Source: Bacillota bacterium
GTDB lineage: Bacteria; Bacillota; Clostridia; Peptostreptococcales; Anaerovoracaceae
Length of the DNA stretch: 64,000 nt
Assembly: GCA_023415235.1 (NCBI GenBank)
Contig: JAEZLP010000010.1
Coordinates: forward strand, 42,671 to 106,670
Direction of reading: 5' to 3'
This document shows positions 1 to 7,985 of this stretch, in pieces; the first letter of the stretch is position 1; each line of letters begins with the position of its first letter. Under the pieces are notes generated by a model. It was not told the origin of the DNA and made no database searches. It saw only the letters and a program-made list of their open reading frames with translations. The position numbers were made by a program, and so were the translations under genes.

Positions 1-835
1 GGCCTTGATATAGATAATCCCTGGACTTTTTTATTTCCTCCACCGCTTTTTTGATGTAATCGTGATTGGAAAGAATCACACAACCCGCTGCCTGGGTCAG
101 GGAGTCCACATTATAGGGAGACCTGACACTGTGAAGCGCCCGGATGATCTTTGGGGGGGAAACGGCGAACCCCAAGCGGATCGCTGCCATGCCCCATGCC
201 TTGGAACATGTTTTCAATACAATCAGATTATCATATTTTCCCGCCACTTTCAGTATGGATTGATCGGAAAAATCCATATATGCCTCATCGATGATAACAA
301 GTGCATCGGTGCTTTCAATGATGTGCAGCACGTCCTCCCTGCTCATGACCAGGGATGTGGGACTGCATGGGTTGGAAATGACAATTGCTTCCGGGTGGCA
401 CTCATTGACTGCATCCAGAACATCCCCTGCCGTAAGTATCAAATCCTCCTTCTTCCTGACGATGATGTTTTCCTTGTCATAAATTTCTCCATACAGCTGA
501 TACATGGAAAACTCCGGAGAAAAGGTAAGCACTTTGTCGCCGGGCCTCAGGAATGCGCCCATGATCACGGCGATCAGCTCGTCGGAACCGTTGCCCGCAA
601 CAACACAGGCGGGATCGATACCATAATATCCCGCAAAACATCGGCACAACTCTGCGGCCTTGGGATCTGGATACCTGTTGAACTGCACCTTGGAAAATGC
701 CGCCAGAAACTGCTCCCCGAAGCTTTCCCCAGGATTAATAAAGCTTTCATTGGCATCCAGCCTGATTTTGTAATCTCCGGCTACCGCGTCGTAGGGAACC
801 AGATTTCTCAATTTCTCATTCAATTCGTACTTCAT
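1..835 (-). CDS. hisC: Histidinol-phosphate aminotransferase HisC (3' end outside window)
   Basis: PLP-dependent transaminase that makes L-histidinol phosphate from imidazole-acetol phosphate and glutamate. About 278 codons are visible. The protein starts MKYELNEKLR, carries the substrate-binding stretch RLDANES near residue 30 and the NRYPDP motif. The PLP-lysine motif SKAWGMAAIRLGF is seen in the second half, which is typical of the HisC/Cobyric-acid-decarboxylase fold. ATG at 835 is preferred because GTGAGG lies 8 nt upstream; ATG at 841 would sit almost on that site. It follows hisD by 64 bp on the same strand, so it is read as the third gene of a hisZG-hisD-hisC operon. CobD-like function is the main alternative because cobalamin genes are nearby, but the his neighbours favour HisC. 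Confidence 0.9.
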   Translation of the reverse strand, partial: MKYELNEKLRNLVPYDAVAGDYKIRLDANESFINPGESFGEQFLAAFSKVQFNRYPDPKAAELCRCFAGYYGIDPACVVAGNGSDELIAVIMGAFLRPGDKVLTFSPEFSMYQLYGEIYDKENIIVRKKEDLILTAGDVLDAVNECHPEAIVISNPCSPTSLVMSREDVLHIIESTDALVIIDEAYMDFSDQSILKVAGKYDNLIVLKTCSKAWGMAAIRLGFAVSPPKIIRALHSVRSPYNVDSLTQAAGCVILSNHDYIKKAVEEIKKSRDYLYQG

Positions 836-899
836 CAGCATAACCTCACAATATTCCGATCCAATCCGTGAAAAATATCCGGTCTGGGGCTGTTCTTTC

Positions 900-2207
900 C
901 TATTCAAACCGAACCCGGATGGAATTGGCATGGGCTCCGAGCCCTTCCTTTTCCGCAATCGCTATGACATCATCCCTGTCTTCCGCCAAGGCTTCTTTCG
1001 TATAGAAGGTATAACTGGTCTTCTTGAGGAAGCTGTCAACCCCCAGAGGAGAGGAGAACCTTGCGGTACCTGATGTGGGAAGCACATGGTTGGTTCCCGA
1101 CAGATAATCGCCCAAAGGTTCGGGGGCAAAGGCTCCGCAAAAGATCGAGCCGGCGTTTTTTATGCGGGGAAGCTGCTCCATGGGATTTTTCATCATCAGC
1201 TCCAAGTGCTCCGGTGCGATAAAATTGGCCAGCTCAACCATTTCTTCCATGCTCCCGCAGATGATGGCGGAGCCATAGTCGGCAAGGGACTGTTCAATAA
1301 TGGTCCGTCTTTCCATTCTTTCCTTCTGCAGCTCCAGTTCCCTGATGGTTTCCCGCGCGATTGCTTCGCTGGTGGTGAGCAGCACAGCGGAAGCCATGGG
1401 ATCGTGCTCTGCCTGGCTCATAAGGTCGGCTGCAATATATCCCGGATTCGCGTCCTCGTCTGCTATGATGAGGATCTCGCTGGGGCCGGCGATCATATCG
1501 ATGTCCACCTGTCCGTAGAGCAGCTTCTTTGCTGCAGCAACATAGATATTGCCGGGGCCGACGATTTTGTCCACCGCCGGGAAGCTCTCCGTGCCGTAGG
1601 CAAGCGCTGCCACCGCCTGCGCGCCGCCTGCCAGGAAGACCCGGTCCACTCCTGCCAGCCATGCAGCGGCCAGAATATCTGGATTTGCCCTGCAGACTGG
1701 CTCCGAACCTTCCTTTTTCTCAACCACCGGAGGAGTTACCATGATGATTTCCTCCACTCCTGCCAACCTGGCCGGGATGGCGTTCATCAGTACGGTGGAA
1801 GGATAAGCCGCGGTTCCCCCCGGGACATAAATCCCCACACGGGTCAATCCCCGGACAAGCTGTCCCAGAATGATCCCTTTTTCTTTTTTGATTTCATATC
1901 CCTGCCGGATTTGCTTTTCATGGTACGCTGCGATATTGTCCTTTGCATGCTGAAGAGCCTTTTTCAAAGCGGGATCAGCCCGGTCATAGGCCTCCTTGAT
2001 TTCCTGCGCCGACACCTCAAAGCTCCGGGGGCAGGCGCCGTCAAATTTCATTCCCATGCTCCGGATTGCCTGGTCACCCCTTGTCCTGACTTCATTGATG
2101 ATGTCCAGAACCTTTGCGTTGGTCGCAATCCCTGTCTCTCCGGCTCTTTTTTTCAATCTATCAATAAATCGGTATTCCGCTTCCTTATTGGCATATATTA
2201 TTTCCAT
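900..2207 (-). CDS. hisD: Histidinol dehydrogenase HisD
   Basis: NAD-dependent zinc enzyme that performs the last two steps of histidine synthesis, histidinol to histidinal to histidine. The 435-residue length is normal for the family. Recognisable blocks are YVPGGTAAYPSTVLMNAIPA near residue 125, the VGPGNIYV and AGPSEILI segments in the middle, QAEHDP (metal and substrate ligands), the catalytic-region APEHLEL, and GDYLSGTNHVLPTSGTARF near the C-terminus. The ATG at 2207 has AGGTGAGG about 8 nt upstream and begins one base after the stop codon of the hisZ-hisG fusion, so translation is probably coupled. No frameshift or missing motif is visible. Confidence 0.97.
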   Translation of the reverse strand: MEIIYANKEAEYRFIDRLKKRAGETGIATNAKVLDIINEVRTRGDQAIRSMGMKFDGACPRSFEVSAQEIKEAYDRADPALKKALQHAKDNIAAYHEKQIRQGYEIKKEKGIILGQLVRGLTRVGIYVPGGTAAYPSTVLMNAIPARLAGVEEIIMVTPPVVEKKEGSEPVCRANPDILAAAWLAGVDRVFLAGGAQAVAALAYGTESFPAVDKIVGPGNIYVAAAKKLLYGQVDIDMIAGPSEILIIADEDANPGYIAADLMSQAEHDPMASAVLLTTSEAIARETIRELELQKERMERRTIIEQSLADYGSAIICGSMEEMVELANFIAPEHLELMMKNPMEQLPRIKNAGSIFCGAFAPEPLGDYLSGTNHVLPTSGTARFSSPLGVDSFLKKTSYTFYTKEALAEDRDDVIAIAEKEGLGAHANSIRVRFE

Positions 2208-2208
2208 G

Positions 2209-3864
2209 CTATCGCCTCACCTTCTCTTGAATGTCTGAAATCAGTTCTTCGATCTCCCTCTTTTTTAGCTTCATGCTCGCTACGTTCACGATGAGCCGGG
2301 CTGAAACATTCCGGATTTCCTCGATGATCTCCAGACCGTTTTCACGGAGAGTCGTTCCCGTTTCGACGATATCCACAATCCCGTCCGCCAGGGACAAAAG
2401 CGGCGCCAACTCTACCGAGCCTTCGATCTTTATGACTTCCACATCCATTCCCTTGGATTCAAAATAGGCGCTGGCTACCTTGGGATATTTGGTTGCGATC
2501 CGCTTTGTACGGTAGCCCTTGTAAAAATCCGAGCCTTTTGGAACAGCCAATGCAAACTTGCATTTCCCGATGCCAAGGTCCATTACCTCATAGAAGGTCC
2601 CTCCGCTTTCCACAATGGTGTCCTTTCCCACAACGCCCACGTCGCAGACACCGTGCTCCACATAGGTGATCACGTCGGCTGCTTTGGCAAGAACCACATC
2701 CATGTTTTTATTAGGAACGGTCAGCAGCAGCTTTCTGCCCTTATCCTTCAGATGGTACGTGTCATATCCCATCTCGTCGAAAAGATCGATGATGCACTGT
2801 TCCAGTCTTCCCTTGGTCAGCGCAATCCGGATGTTTCTCCGGCCCGTTCCGTCGATGGCGACTTCCTCTGTTTCCGGGTCCGCCTCCCTGAGCAGACGGG
2901 AAGCCAGCTGGTCTACATTGATTCCAAAGCCTGTGGCCGGAAGGCTTTCTCCGAAGTCCTTGAACAGCTCATCATATCTTCCACCAGACAGAACCGGCTC
3001 TCCAGCGGAAGAGATATATCCACGAAATATCAGTGAGCTGTAATATTCAGCCTGATGAACCAGTCCGAAATCGATCATTACCTTATCCATGTTGAGATCC
3101 ATAAGCCCCTGGAAAATCCGTTCCAGATAGGAGAGCATCTCCTGCAGCTTATCATCATAGCCGTCAAACAATTCTGCCGCCTTGTCCAGCGCTTCCCTTC
3201 CTCCGAACAGCTTCGGAAGCTCCCTGAGAATTTCCGTCGTCCTGCTCTCCGGAAACAGTTCAAGAATATCGGACAACCCGGCATAGTTTTTCGATGCAAT
3301 GAGAGAATGGATGGTCTCCTTCTGTGTCATGGTGCACTTCAGATTATCCATCAGCAGCTTGTATATCCCGATGTGTCCCAGTTCAATCCGGAAATCGTCC
3401 GCGCAACAGGATGCCATGGCCTCCATTCCCGTGGTCAGGATTTCGATATCCGATTCAAAGGAGCTGAGTCCCACAAGCTCGATTCCCATCTGCATGGTCT
3501 CGCTGCTTCTGCCCCGAAGCTCAGGCTGCTGCCGATAGATACGCTGGGCGTAATACAACCGGATGGGCAGAGAATGGCCTTTCAGCTTGGTAGCCGTGAG
3601 CCGGGCAATGGGAATGGTGGAATCGGGCCTCATGGCAAGCAGTCTCCCCTTTTGGTCGATGAGCTTGTACATGCTCTCCTGGGGAAAGTACATGGAATTG
3701 GAGGAAAAGACATCATAAAATTCAAAGCCCGGGGTGACAACCTCGTGATATCCTCTGCGTTCAAAGGTTTCCCTCAGGGTTTCCATGATGCTCCTCTGCG
3801 CAGCGCATTCCTGAAACAACAAATCTCTTGTTCCTTCCGGCGTAATCCGGTCATATTTCTTCAT
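2209..3864 (-). CDS. hisG: HisZ-HisG fusion: ATP phosphoribosyltransferase regulatory plus catalytic chain
   Basis: First enzyme of histidine synthesis, condensing ATP and PRPP. Residues 1 to about 330 are a HisZ domain (class II histidyl-tRNA-synthetase-like, starting YDRITPEGTRDLL, with MRPDSTIPIARL near 80 and SGGRYDEL near 293 to 300). Residues about 344 to 551 are a short-form HisG (IRIALTKGRL, CDVGVVGKDTI, the PRPP-loop stretch DIVETGTTLRENGL). In most organisms with short HisG these are separate genes; here one open frame joins them through a charged linker near 330 to 343. Translation of the linker is uninterrupted. ATG 3864 has AGAGGA upstream. It is the promoter-proximal gene of the his operon. 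Confidence 0.93.
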   Translation of the reverse strand: MKKYDRITPEGTRDLLFQECAAQRSIMETLRETFERRGYHEVVTPGFEFYDVFSSNSMYFPQESMYKLIDQKGRLLAMRPDSTIPIARLTATKLKGHSLPIRLYYAQRIYRQQPELRGRSSETMQMGIELVGLSSFESDIEILTTGMEAMASCCADDFRIELGHIGIYKLLMDNLKCTMTQKETIHSLIASKNYAGLSDILELFPESRTTEILRELPKLFGGREALDKAAELFDGYDDKLQEMLSYLERIFQGLMDLNMDKVMIDFGLVHQAEYYSSLIFRGYISSAGEPVLSGGRYDELFKDFGESLPATGFGINVDQLASRLLREADPETEEVAIDGTGRRNIRIALTKGRLEQCIIDLFDEMGYDTYHLKDKGRKLLLTVPNKNMDVVLAKAADVITYVEHGVCDVGVVGKDTIVESGGTFYEVMDLGIGKCKFALAVPKGSDFYKGYRTKRIATKYPKVASAYFESKGMDVEVIKIEGSVELAPLLSLADGIVDIVETGTTLRENGLEIIEEIRNVSARLIVNVASMKLKKREIEELISDIQEKVRR

Positions 3865-3920
3865 TCCATTTCCTCTTTCTGCCGATCTGTTCCAGACCGT
3901 TCATAATTTATCACGTTATT

Positions 3921-3949
3921 ATGCTATCACTTTAAAGCAATAAAGTCAA
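3921..3949 (-). promoter_or_regulatory. Probable sigma-A promoter of hisZG-hisD-hisC
   Basis: On the minus strand TTGACT is followed after 17 bp by TAGCAT, about 55 bp upstream of the hisZG start. The -35 matches 5 of 6 and the -10 matches 4 of 6. No T-box or attenuator hairpin is evident between it and the gene. Confidence 0.5.
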
Positions 3950-4079
3950 TGGGTTTTCCATTCATTTGATAATTTTAGCAAATAAGGAATCTGACGCTGT
4001 CGAAGGTGGCTCTGGCTTCCGGTTTGCGGTATTGCCGGCTGCAGATCTCCTATCTCTTCGGCTGCTGTTTTGCGGCTTA

Positions 4080-4111
4080 TTGTAAACTCATGACCGCTTT
4101 TAGGTTGACAA
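4080..4111. promoter_or_regulatory. BirA-like operator in front of bioY
   Basis: TTGTAAACT, 14 bp spacer, GGTTGACAA. The half-sites are near-perfect inverted copies and fit the known BirA box (TTGTnAACC, 14 to 16 bp, GGTTnACAA) that represses biotin genes in Firmicutes. The right half-site contains the -35 hexamer of the bioY promoter, so binding would block RNA polymerase. Function is inferred from the match and from the downstream gene. Confidence 0.8.
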
Positions 4112-4133
4112 TAAGCTCAACTATTTGTATAAT
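4105..4133 (+). promoter_or_regulatory. Consensus sigma-A promoter of bioY
   Basis: TTGACA, exactly 17 bp, TATAAT: both hexamers are perfect. It starts about 61 bp upstream of the bioY ATG, and the -35 lies inside the BirA-like operator. Confidence 0.85.
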
Positions 4134-4165
4134 TACCTCAAATCACGAAATTAAAGGGGTATTGC

Positions 4166-4684
4166 ATGAAAACGAAAAAACTGATACTTTATGCTTTCTT
4201 TGCCGCATTGACCGCGGTCTGTTCCATGATTACGATTCCTCTGCCCTTTACTCCCGTACCGGTGAACCTTGCCACCTTATCCGTATTTCTCGCGGGCGGA
4301 CTTCTTGGCGCCAGAGGCGGAGCGGCCAGCCTGAGTGTATACGTCTTCCTGGGCGCAATCGGCCTGCCTGTTTTCAATGGCTTTACCGGAGGCTTCGGCG
4401 TTCTGGCAGGACCTACAGGCGGATATCTCCTCGGCTATATCGCCGCCGCTTGGGTGACCGGACTAGTTACCGCCAGGCTGGGCCATGGCTTTTACAGAAA
4501 TATTGCAGCCATGGTGGCCGGGCTTGCCGTCTGCTATACATTGGGAACGCTTTGGTTTATGCATATCACCGCAATCGGGCTTCAAGCTGCACTGATGATG
4601 TGCGTCGTACCGTTTCTCATCGGCGATGCTGTTAAAATTCTGGCGGCTGCCATATTAACCGGAAGGCTGTATAAGCTGGTATAA
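4166..4684 (+). CDS. bioY: Biotin transporter substrate-binding component BioY
   Basis: Integral membrane S-component of an energy-coupling-factor transporter for biotin. The 172 residues are almost entirely hydrophobic and contain the family signatures PLPFTPVPVNLATLSVFLAG near residue 25, GGFGVLAGPTGGYLLGY near 75, and six predicted membrane helices. No ECF ATPases or T-component are adjacent, so it must share a group II ECF module encoded elsewhere or work alone. The ATG follows AAAGGGG by about 6 nt. A perfect promoter and BirA-like operator precede it and a hairpin terminator follows directly, so it is a single-gene, biotin-repressed transcription unit. Confidence 0.95.
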   Translation: MKTKKLILYAFFAALTAVCSMITIPLPFTPVPVNLATLSVFLAGGLLGARGGAASLSVYVFLGAIGLPVFNGFTGGFGVLAGPTGGYLLGYIAAAWVTGLVTARLGHGFYRNIAAMVAGLAVCYTLGTLWFMHITAIGLQAALMMCVVPFLIGDAVKILAAAILTGRLYKLV

Positions 4685-4685
4685 T

Positions 4686-4724
4686 AAAAAAATCATGCCT
4701 CGACCTGCGCGGCATGATTTTTTT
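4686..4724. terminator. Bidirectional terminator between bioY and the CobC-like gene
   Basis: Inverted repeat AAAAAATCATGCC / GGCATGATTTTTT with an 11-nt loop. It is flanked by A- and T-tracts, so it can serve bioY on the plus strand and the cobalamin genes on the minus strand. Confidence 0.85.
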
Positions 4725-4773
4725 CATGTTTTCTATTCCGGCTCCCCGATCGCTTGTCTCGGAATGCCTCTTG

Positions 4774-5373
4774 TCAGATTTCCTCGTACGAGACGGGCTG
4801 GCCTTCGTCGATGTGAATGGAATACCCCCTGCCCGGCTCCGGTTGCCACTGGAAGATGTTCTTCGCAGAATGGGGAAAGCAGATGCCCATGATCAGTGAA
4901 ATGACGCCGCCGTGGCAGATCAGGATGCTGTTTTTGTCCCGGTCCTCCTCCCGCTTATGCCTTTCCAGTATTTTGGAAAATCCCGCTGCAATTCTGGAAC
5001 GGAAATCATTGGGGCTTTCTCCGTTGGGGCAGGAGGTCTGTCCTTCCTTGTCACCAATCCATTTCTGATAAGCTTCGTTTTCTGAAAGCTGATCATGAGT
5101 TTTCATTTCAAATTCGCCAAAATGGTATTCTCTCAACTCAGGCAGCACCTGATGTTCTTTACAGCCATAGATTAGAAAAAAGGTCTGCTCCGTCCGCAGC
5201 ATGCCTGTGGTATAAAGGTCGGCTCCGTCGGCTTTCGGATATTTTCCTGCAGCGGCAAGGTCCGCTACGATGTCGACGCCCTCGTTGCTCAGAGGCAGAT
5301 CCGTACTTCCGTAGTACATTTGCGCTTTATTCGCTTCCGTTGTTCCGTGTCTGATTAAATGAATCTTTCCCAT
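4774..5373 (-). CDS. Histidine phosphatase family protein, probable alpha-ribazole phosphatase (CobC-like)
   Basis: Begins MGKIHLIRHGTTEANK, with the RHG catalytic motif of the phosphoglycerate-mutase-like histidine phosphatases, and has the second histidine in LICHGG near residue 150. At 199 residues it is a normal length for CobC, which dephosphorylates alpha-ribazole phosphate or adenosylcobalamin phosphate in the last step of cobalamin assembly. An upstream in-frame extension to 5541 is rejected because it runs into the preceding gene and has no family similarity. The ATG overlaps the stop of the CobU-like gene by one base (TAATG), so translation is coupled. Specificity is inferred from the cob neighbours; a general phosphatase is possible. 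Confidence 0.8.
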   Translation of the reverse strand: MGKIHLIRHGTTEANKAQMYYGSTDLPLSNEGVDIVADLAAAGKYPKADGADLYTTGMLRTEQTFFLIYGCKEHQVLPELREYHFGEFEMKTHDQLSENEAYQKWIGDKEGQTSCPNGESPNDFRSRIAAGFSKILERHKREEDRDKNSILICHGGVISLIMGICFPHSAKNIFQWQPEPGRGYSIHIDEGQPVSYEEI

Positions 5374-5768
5374 TACTTTATTTTCTGAGGAAGACCGCAG
5401 AATATTCTGGTGACCTCCTCCGCTTCCTTTCCCAAATAAATCAGCGTTCTTCCGACCATTTCCCTCCAGGCCCTGAGTTCCGCGTCCATGGGAACCACGC
5501 CGGACGAGATGTCGGTACAGAGAAAAATCTTGTCCTCCCATTTGTCGCGGTTAGCGATCAGATAGTCTTTTGCCTCTATCCCGCTGCGCATGCAGCAGAA
5601 GATAAAATCTTCCAGTCCGTAGATCGCCTTTTTTGTAAAATCAATGGCGGGTTCGGCAGAATCGTTCTCTCCGTTGGGACAAAAGAAAATGTCCTCATTA
5701 CCGATTTGGTATCGTTCCTTTGCATAATTCAGCTTCCCCTGATAGGCACCGCCAAAAATCAAGTGCAT
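5373..5768 (-). CDS. Short CobU-like protein with an atypical P-loop
   Basis: A 131-residue protein resembling cobinamide kinase/cobinamide-phosphate guanylyltransferase. It opens MHLIFGGAYQGKLNYAK, aligned with the CobU Walker A (GGxxxGKS) but with Leu where Ser/Thr should follow the Lys. It ends with SSGVVPMDAELRAWREMVGR, which matches the CobU block GxGIVPxxxxxRxxxDxxGR. It is about 60 residues shorter than CobU. A full-length CobU is encoded two genes upstream, so this is a paralogue, possibly a regulatory or alternative-substrate form. AAGGAG lies 5 to 6 nt before the ATG. The short form does not look like a recent truncation because the frame is intact and it has its own ribosome binding site. 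Confidence 0.7.
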   Translation of the reverse strand: MHLIFGGAYQGKLNYAKERYQIGNEDIFFCPNGENDSAEPAIDFTKKAIYGLEDFIFCCMRSGIEAKDYLIANRDKWEDKIFLCTDISSGVVPMDAELRAWREMVGRTLIYLGKEAEEVTRIFCGLPQKIK

Positions 5769-5885
5769 CTTTTACTCCTTTTCTTTCAGTGTATTCCTAT
5801 TCTTGCATATCGTTCAAGATTGTATATTACCTTCCAACCTGCATGTAATCTTCAAATGTTGCAGTCAAATATCGCATGCTGCCGT

Positions 5886-6725
5886 CTAAGCTGTCAATGC
5901 CAGCACTATAAGGGCGCATCCTTCTCCGATGGTAAGGGCGTAGCCTGCCAGATCTCCCGATACTCCTTTCAGGTGACGAACGGCGCCCAGAATCGCGATA
6001 AGATACCCGGCGGCAGCACCTGCCAGCACAATTGCTGTGGCGGGAGTTCTAGCGAATCCAAATATTCCCGTTCCGATTGCCAGAGACAAAAGGATAGCGG
6101 CCAATCCCATCAGACTCACTGCCGTTACCGCGGCCACAGGCTTTTTCGTACCGGGCTCCTCCCGGTACTGGCTGTGGGCAAGGGGTTTTCCCGCAAGCAC
6201 CGCGATAGCCGAACAGCACCGTGTGATCACCGGGATCAAAATCAGCGCCAGCATGGGGTCCCCCTCCGCTATCCCAAGAGCCTGTTTCAGGTTGACCTGT
6301 TCCATCACCGAAAGCATGGATGCAAAACAGACGATAAACAGAACGGCTGCGGAAATAACCGCAAAGGCTCCAGTGTGCGGGTCCTTCAGTATCCGAAGCT
6401 TTTCCTCAAGGGAGCTCCGGGAAAGAATGGCGTCAGACGTATCCAGAAAACCGTCCAGGTGGATAAAGCCTGTAATAAGATAAGGAAATAGCATCAGTAC
6501 AGCTGTGCCCAGCGGCAGAGGAATATCGATCCACTCCGCAAGCAGGTAAATCCCATACCAGATCAAGCCCACAATGAGGCCGACCAAGGGAAGAAAGACC
6601 AGCATCAGCTGCCGCGCCTTTTCATTCCATGGACGGTAGGGACATGGTATGGTTGTGAACATGCCTAACGACATGAAAAAAGCTTGAATATACTTCAAGG
6701 CGTCATTCTTCCTTTCCATTTTCAT
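5886..6725 (-). CDS. cobS: Adenosylcobinamide-GDP ribazoletransferase CobS
   Basis: Membrane enzyme that joins adenosylcobinamide-GDP to alpha-ribazole (phosphate), giving cobalamin (phosphate). The 279-residue sequence is strongly hydrophobic with several membrane helices. It has the signature FIHLDGFLDTSDAILS near residue 90, followed by KLRILKDPHTGAFAV, both diagnostic. The N-terminal FFMSLGMFTTIP also fits. It starts 5 bp downstream of the cobU stop; the ribosome binding site is weak, suggesting translation coupled to cobU. A 117-bp gap separates it from the short CobU-like gene. Confidence 0.94.
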   Translation of the reverse strand: MKMERKNDALKYIQAFFMSLGMFTTIPCPYRPWNEKARQLMLVFLPLVGLIVGLIWYGIYLLAEWIDIPLPLGTAVLMLFPYLITGFIHLDGFLDTSDAILSRSSLEEKLRILKDPHTGAFAVISAAVLFIVCFASMLSVMEQVNLKQALGIAEGDPMLALILIPVITRCCSAIAVLAGKPLAHSQYREEPGTKKPVAAVTAVSLMGLAAILLSLAIGTGIFGFARTPATAIVLAGAAAGYLIAILGAVRHLKGVSGDLAGYALTIGEGCALIVLALTA

Positions 6726-6730
6726 TCATT

Positions 6731-7279
6731 CTATTCTTGATTTTCAATGGCAATATTGCCTTTCAGCCATTGAATATTTCCGTAGGATACGTCCACGACT
6801 GCATCGCATTTTTGAGCCAGCACCCGATCGACCCAAGCGAGTCCCCTGCGGTACAGCTCGGTCAATTCATCGTATTTTATCGCGTCGGAAAAGATATAGT
6901 CGGATACGAATACAACACTGCCGCTCCGGTCTGCAAGGCGGGAAAGCTCCTCCGCAACCCGCAGATGAGCTTTGCGATCCACCGAACCGTCCCTCCGGAA
7001 CATCTCGTTTGAAAGCAGCGCGGTGACGCTGTCCAGCAGAAAGCTGCCGGAAAAGTCCGCCATCAGCTCCCCGATTGCACGACTCTGTTCCAGGGTGGTA
7101 AAGCCCCAGCCTTCCCGCTCCTTCCGGTGTCGCAAAATCCGGTCCCGATCCTCTTCATCAGCCGGTTCCATCGTCGCAATATAATAAAGGGGTTTTCCTC
7201 CGTAAGCCTGCTGTTTTGCAAGCTGCTGCGCAAAAAAGGACTTTCCATTTTTGCAGCCGCCGCTGATCAAGATATTCAC
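6731..7279 (-). CDS. cobU: Bifunctional adenosylcobinamide kinase / guanylyltransferase CobU
   Basis: Phosphorylates adenosylcobinamide and then attaches GMP, preparing the nucleotide loop. The protein starts NILISGGCKNGKS, a canonical Walker A, with HRKERE near residue 50 (the CobU guanylylation-region His) and VSDYIFSDAI in the middle, where CobU usually has VxNEVG followed by a conserved Gly. I choose the GTG at 7279, preceded by GAAGG about 7 nt upstream, because CobU proteins begin at this point; the ATG at 7321 would add 14 residues and has no ribosome binding site. It is first in the cob cluster. CobT, needed to activate dimethylbenzimidazole, is not in this window. Confidence 0.88.
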   Translation of the reverse strand: MNILISGGCKNGKSFFAQQLAKQQAYGGKPLYYIATMEPADEEDRDRILRHRKEREGWGFTTLEQSRAIGELMADFSGSFLLDSVTALLSNEMFRRDGSVDRKAHLRVAEELSRLADRSGSVVFVSDYIFSDAIKYDELTELYRRGLAWVDRVLAQKCDAVVDVSYGNIQWLKGNIAIENQE

Positions 7280-7559
7280 CGTTCCACCTTCACACTCCTC
7301 AGAGTTATATGTTTCCCTCATTGTATCATTTCCGCTGGAGGAAAGGCAAGCTCTGTTCCATGAAGCGGTCCGTCATCGGTTTTCATTCAATCCGGCTGGA
7401 ATCAATTTACGGAATAATTTATCCAACATTGCCATTACTCTATTCCTGATCAAGATATTTTTCCAGCTATAAACGAGAATGGATCACGAATAATAAAGAA
7501 AAAGAAAGTGACGAAAGAAGTGGATCCGAAACTGAAACGCAATAAGAGAAGGAGATATC

Positions 7560-7982
7560 ATGGAGAGTTTCGCTTTATCAAAACAGTGGAAGAAATATTT
7601 TGCGATATTTTTCATCGGAGCCGTGGGATACGGCCTTATGGAAACACTTTTCCGGGGCTACACCCACTGGACCATGCTTGTGACAGGAGGGGTTGTTTTT
7701 GTAATCCTGTATTATGTGAATTCAAGGAATGAAAAAGCCCCGCTCTGGCAGAAAGCCTTGATCGGAGCTTTTATTATCACGGCGATCGAGCTCGTCGTCG
7801 GATGCATCGTAAATCTCTGGCTAGGCTGGAATGTCTGGGATTATTCAAGCTATCAATATAACTTCCTGGGGCAGATCTGTCTTGGTTTTACCGCCTTATG
7901 GTTTTTCCTCTGCATCCCTCTGTCATACTTCACCAGATACCTACACATCCAAAGATTTCGGATTCATCAGAACAGAATATAA
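7560..7982 (+). CDS. Small membrane protein of the CmpB-type putative ABC-transporter family (PF06541-like)
   Basis: A 140-residue protein with about four membrane helices. The stretches YGLMETLFRG, ELVVGCIVNLWLGWNVWDYS and FLGQICLGFTALWFFL are characteristic of the widespread Firmicutes family annotated as putative ABC transporter permease (PF06541). The biochemical role of that family is not known. AAGGAG lies about 7 nt before the ATG. It stands alone between divergent cobU and convergent citrate synthase, with only a few bases between its stop and that of the citrate synthase gene. Confidence 0.75.
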   Translation: MESFALSKQWKKYFAIFFIGAVGYGLMETLFRGYTHWTMLVTGGVVFVILYYVNSRNEKAPLWQKALIGAFIITAIELVVGCIVNLWLGWNVWDYSSYQYNFLGQICLGFTALWFFLCIPLSYFTRYLHIQRFRIHQNRI

Positions 7983-7985
7983 CAA

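Noticed and set aside
62..871. Long plus-strand frame opposite hisC
   Set aside because: The minus strand encodes a clear HisC with its PLP-lysine motif; the plus frame has no recognisable domain.
1086..2294. 402-codon plus-strand frame across hisD
   Set aside because: Shadow of HisD; composition (Cys/His-rich, no motif) is that of an antisense translation.
3865..4165. T-box leader before the histidine genes
   Set aside because: No T-box sequence or terminator/antiterminator hairpins could be found in the short hisZG leader.
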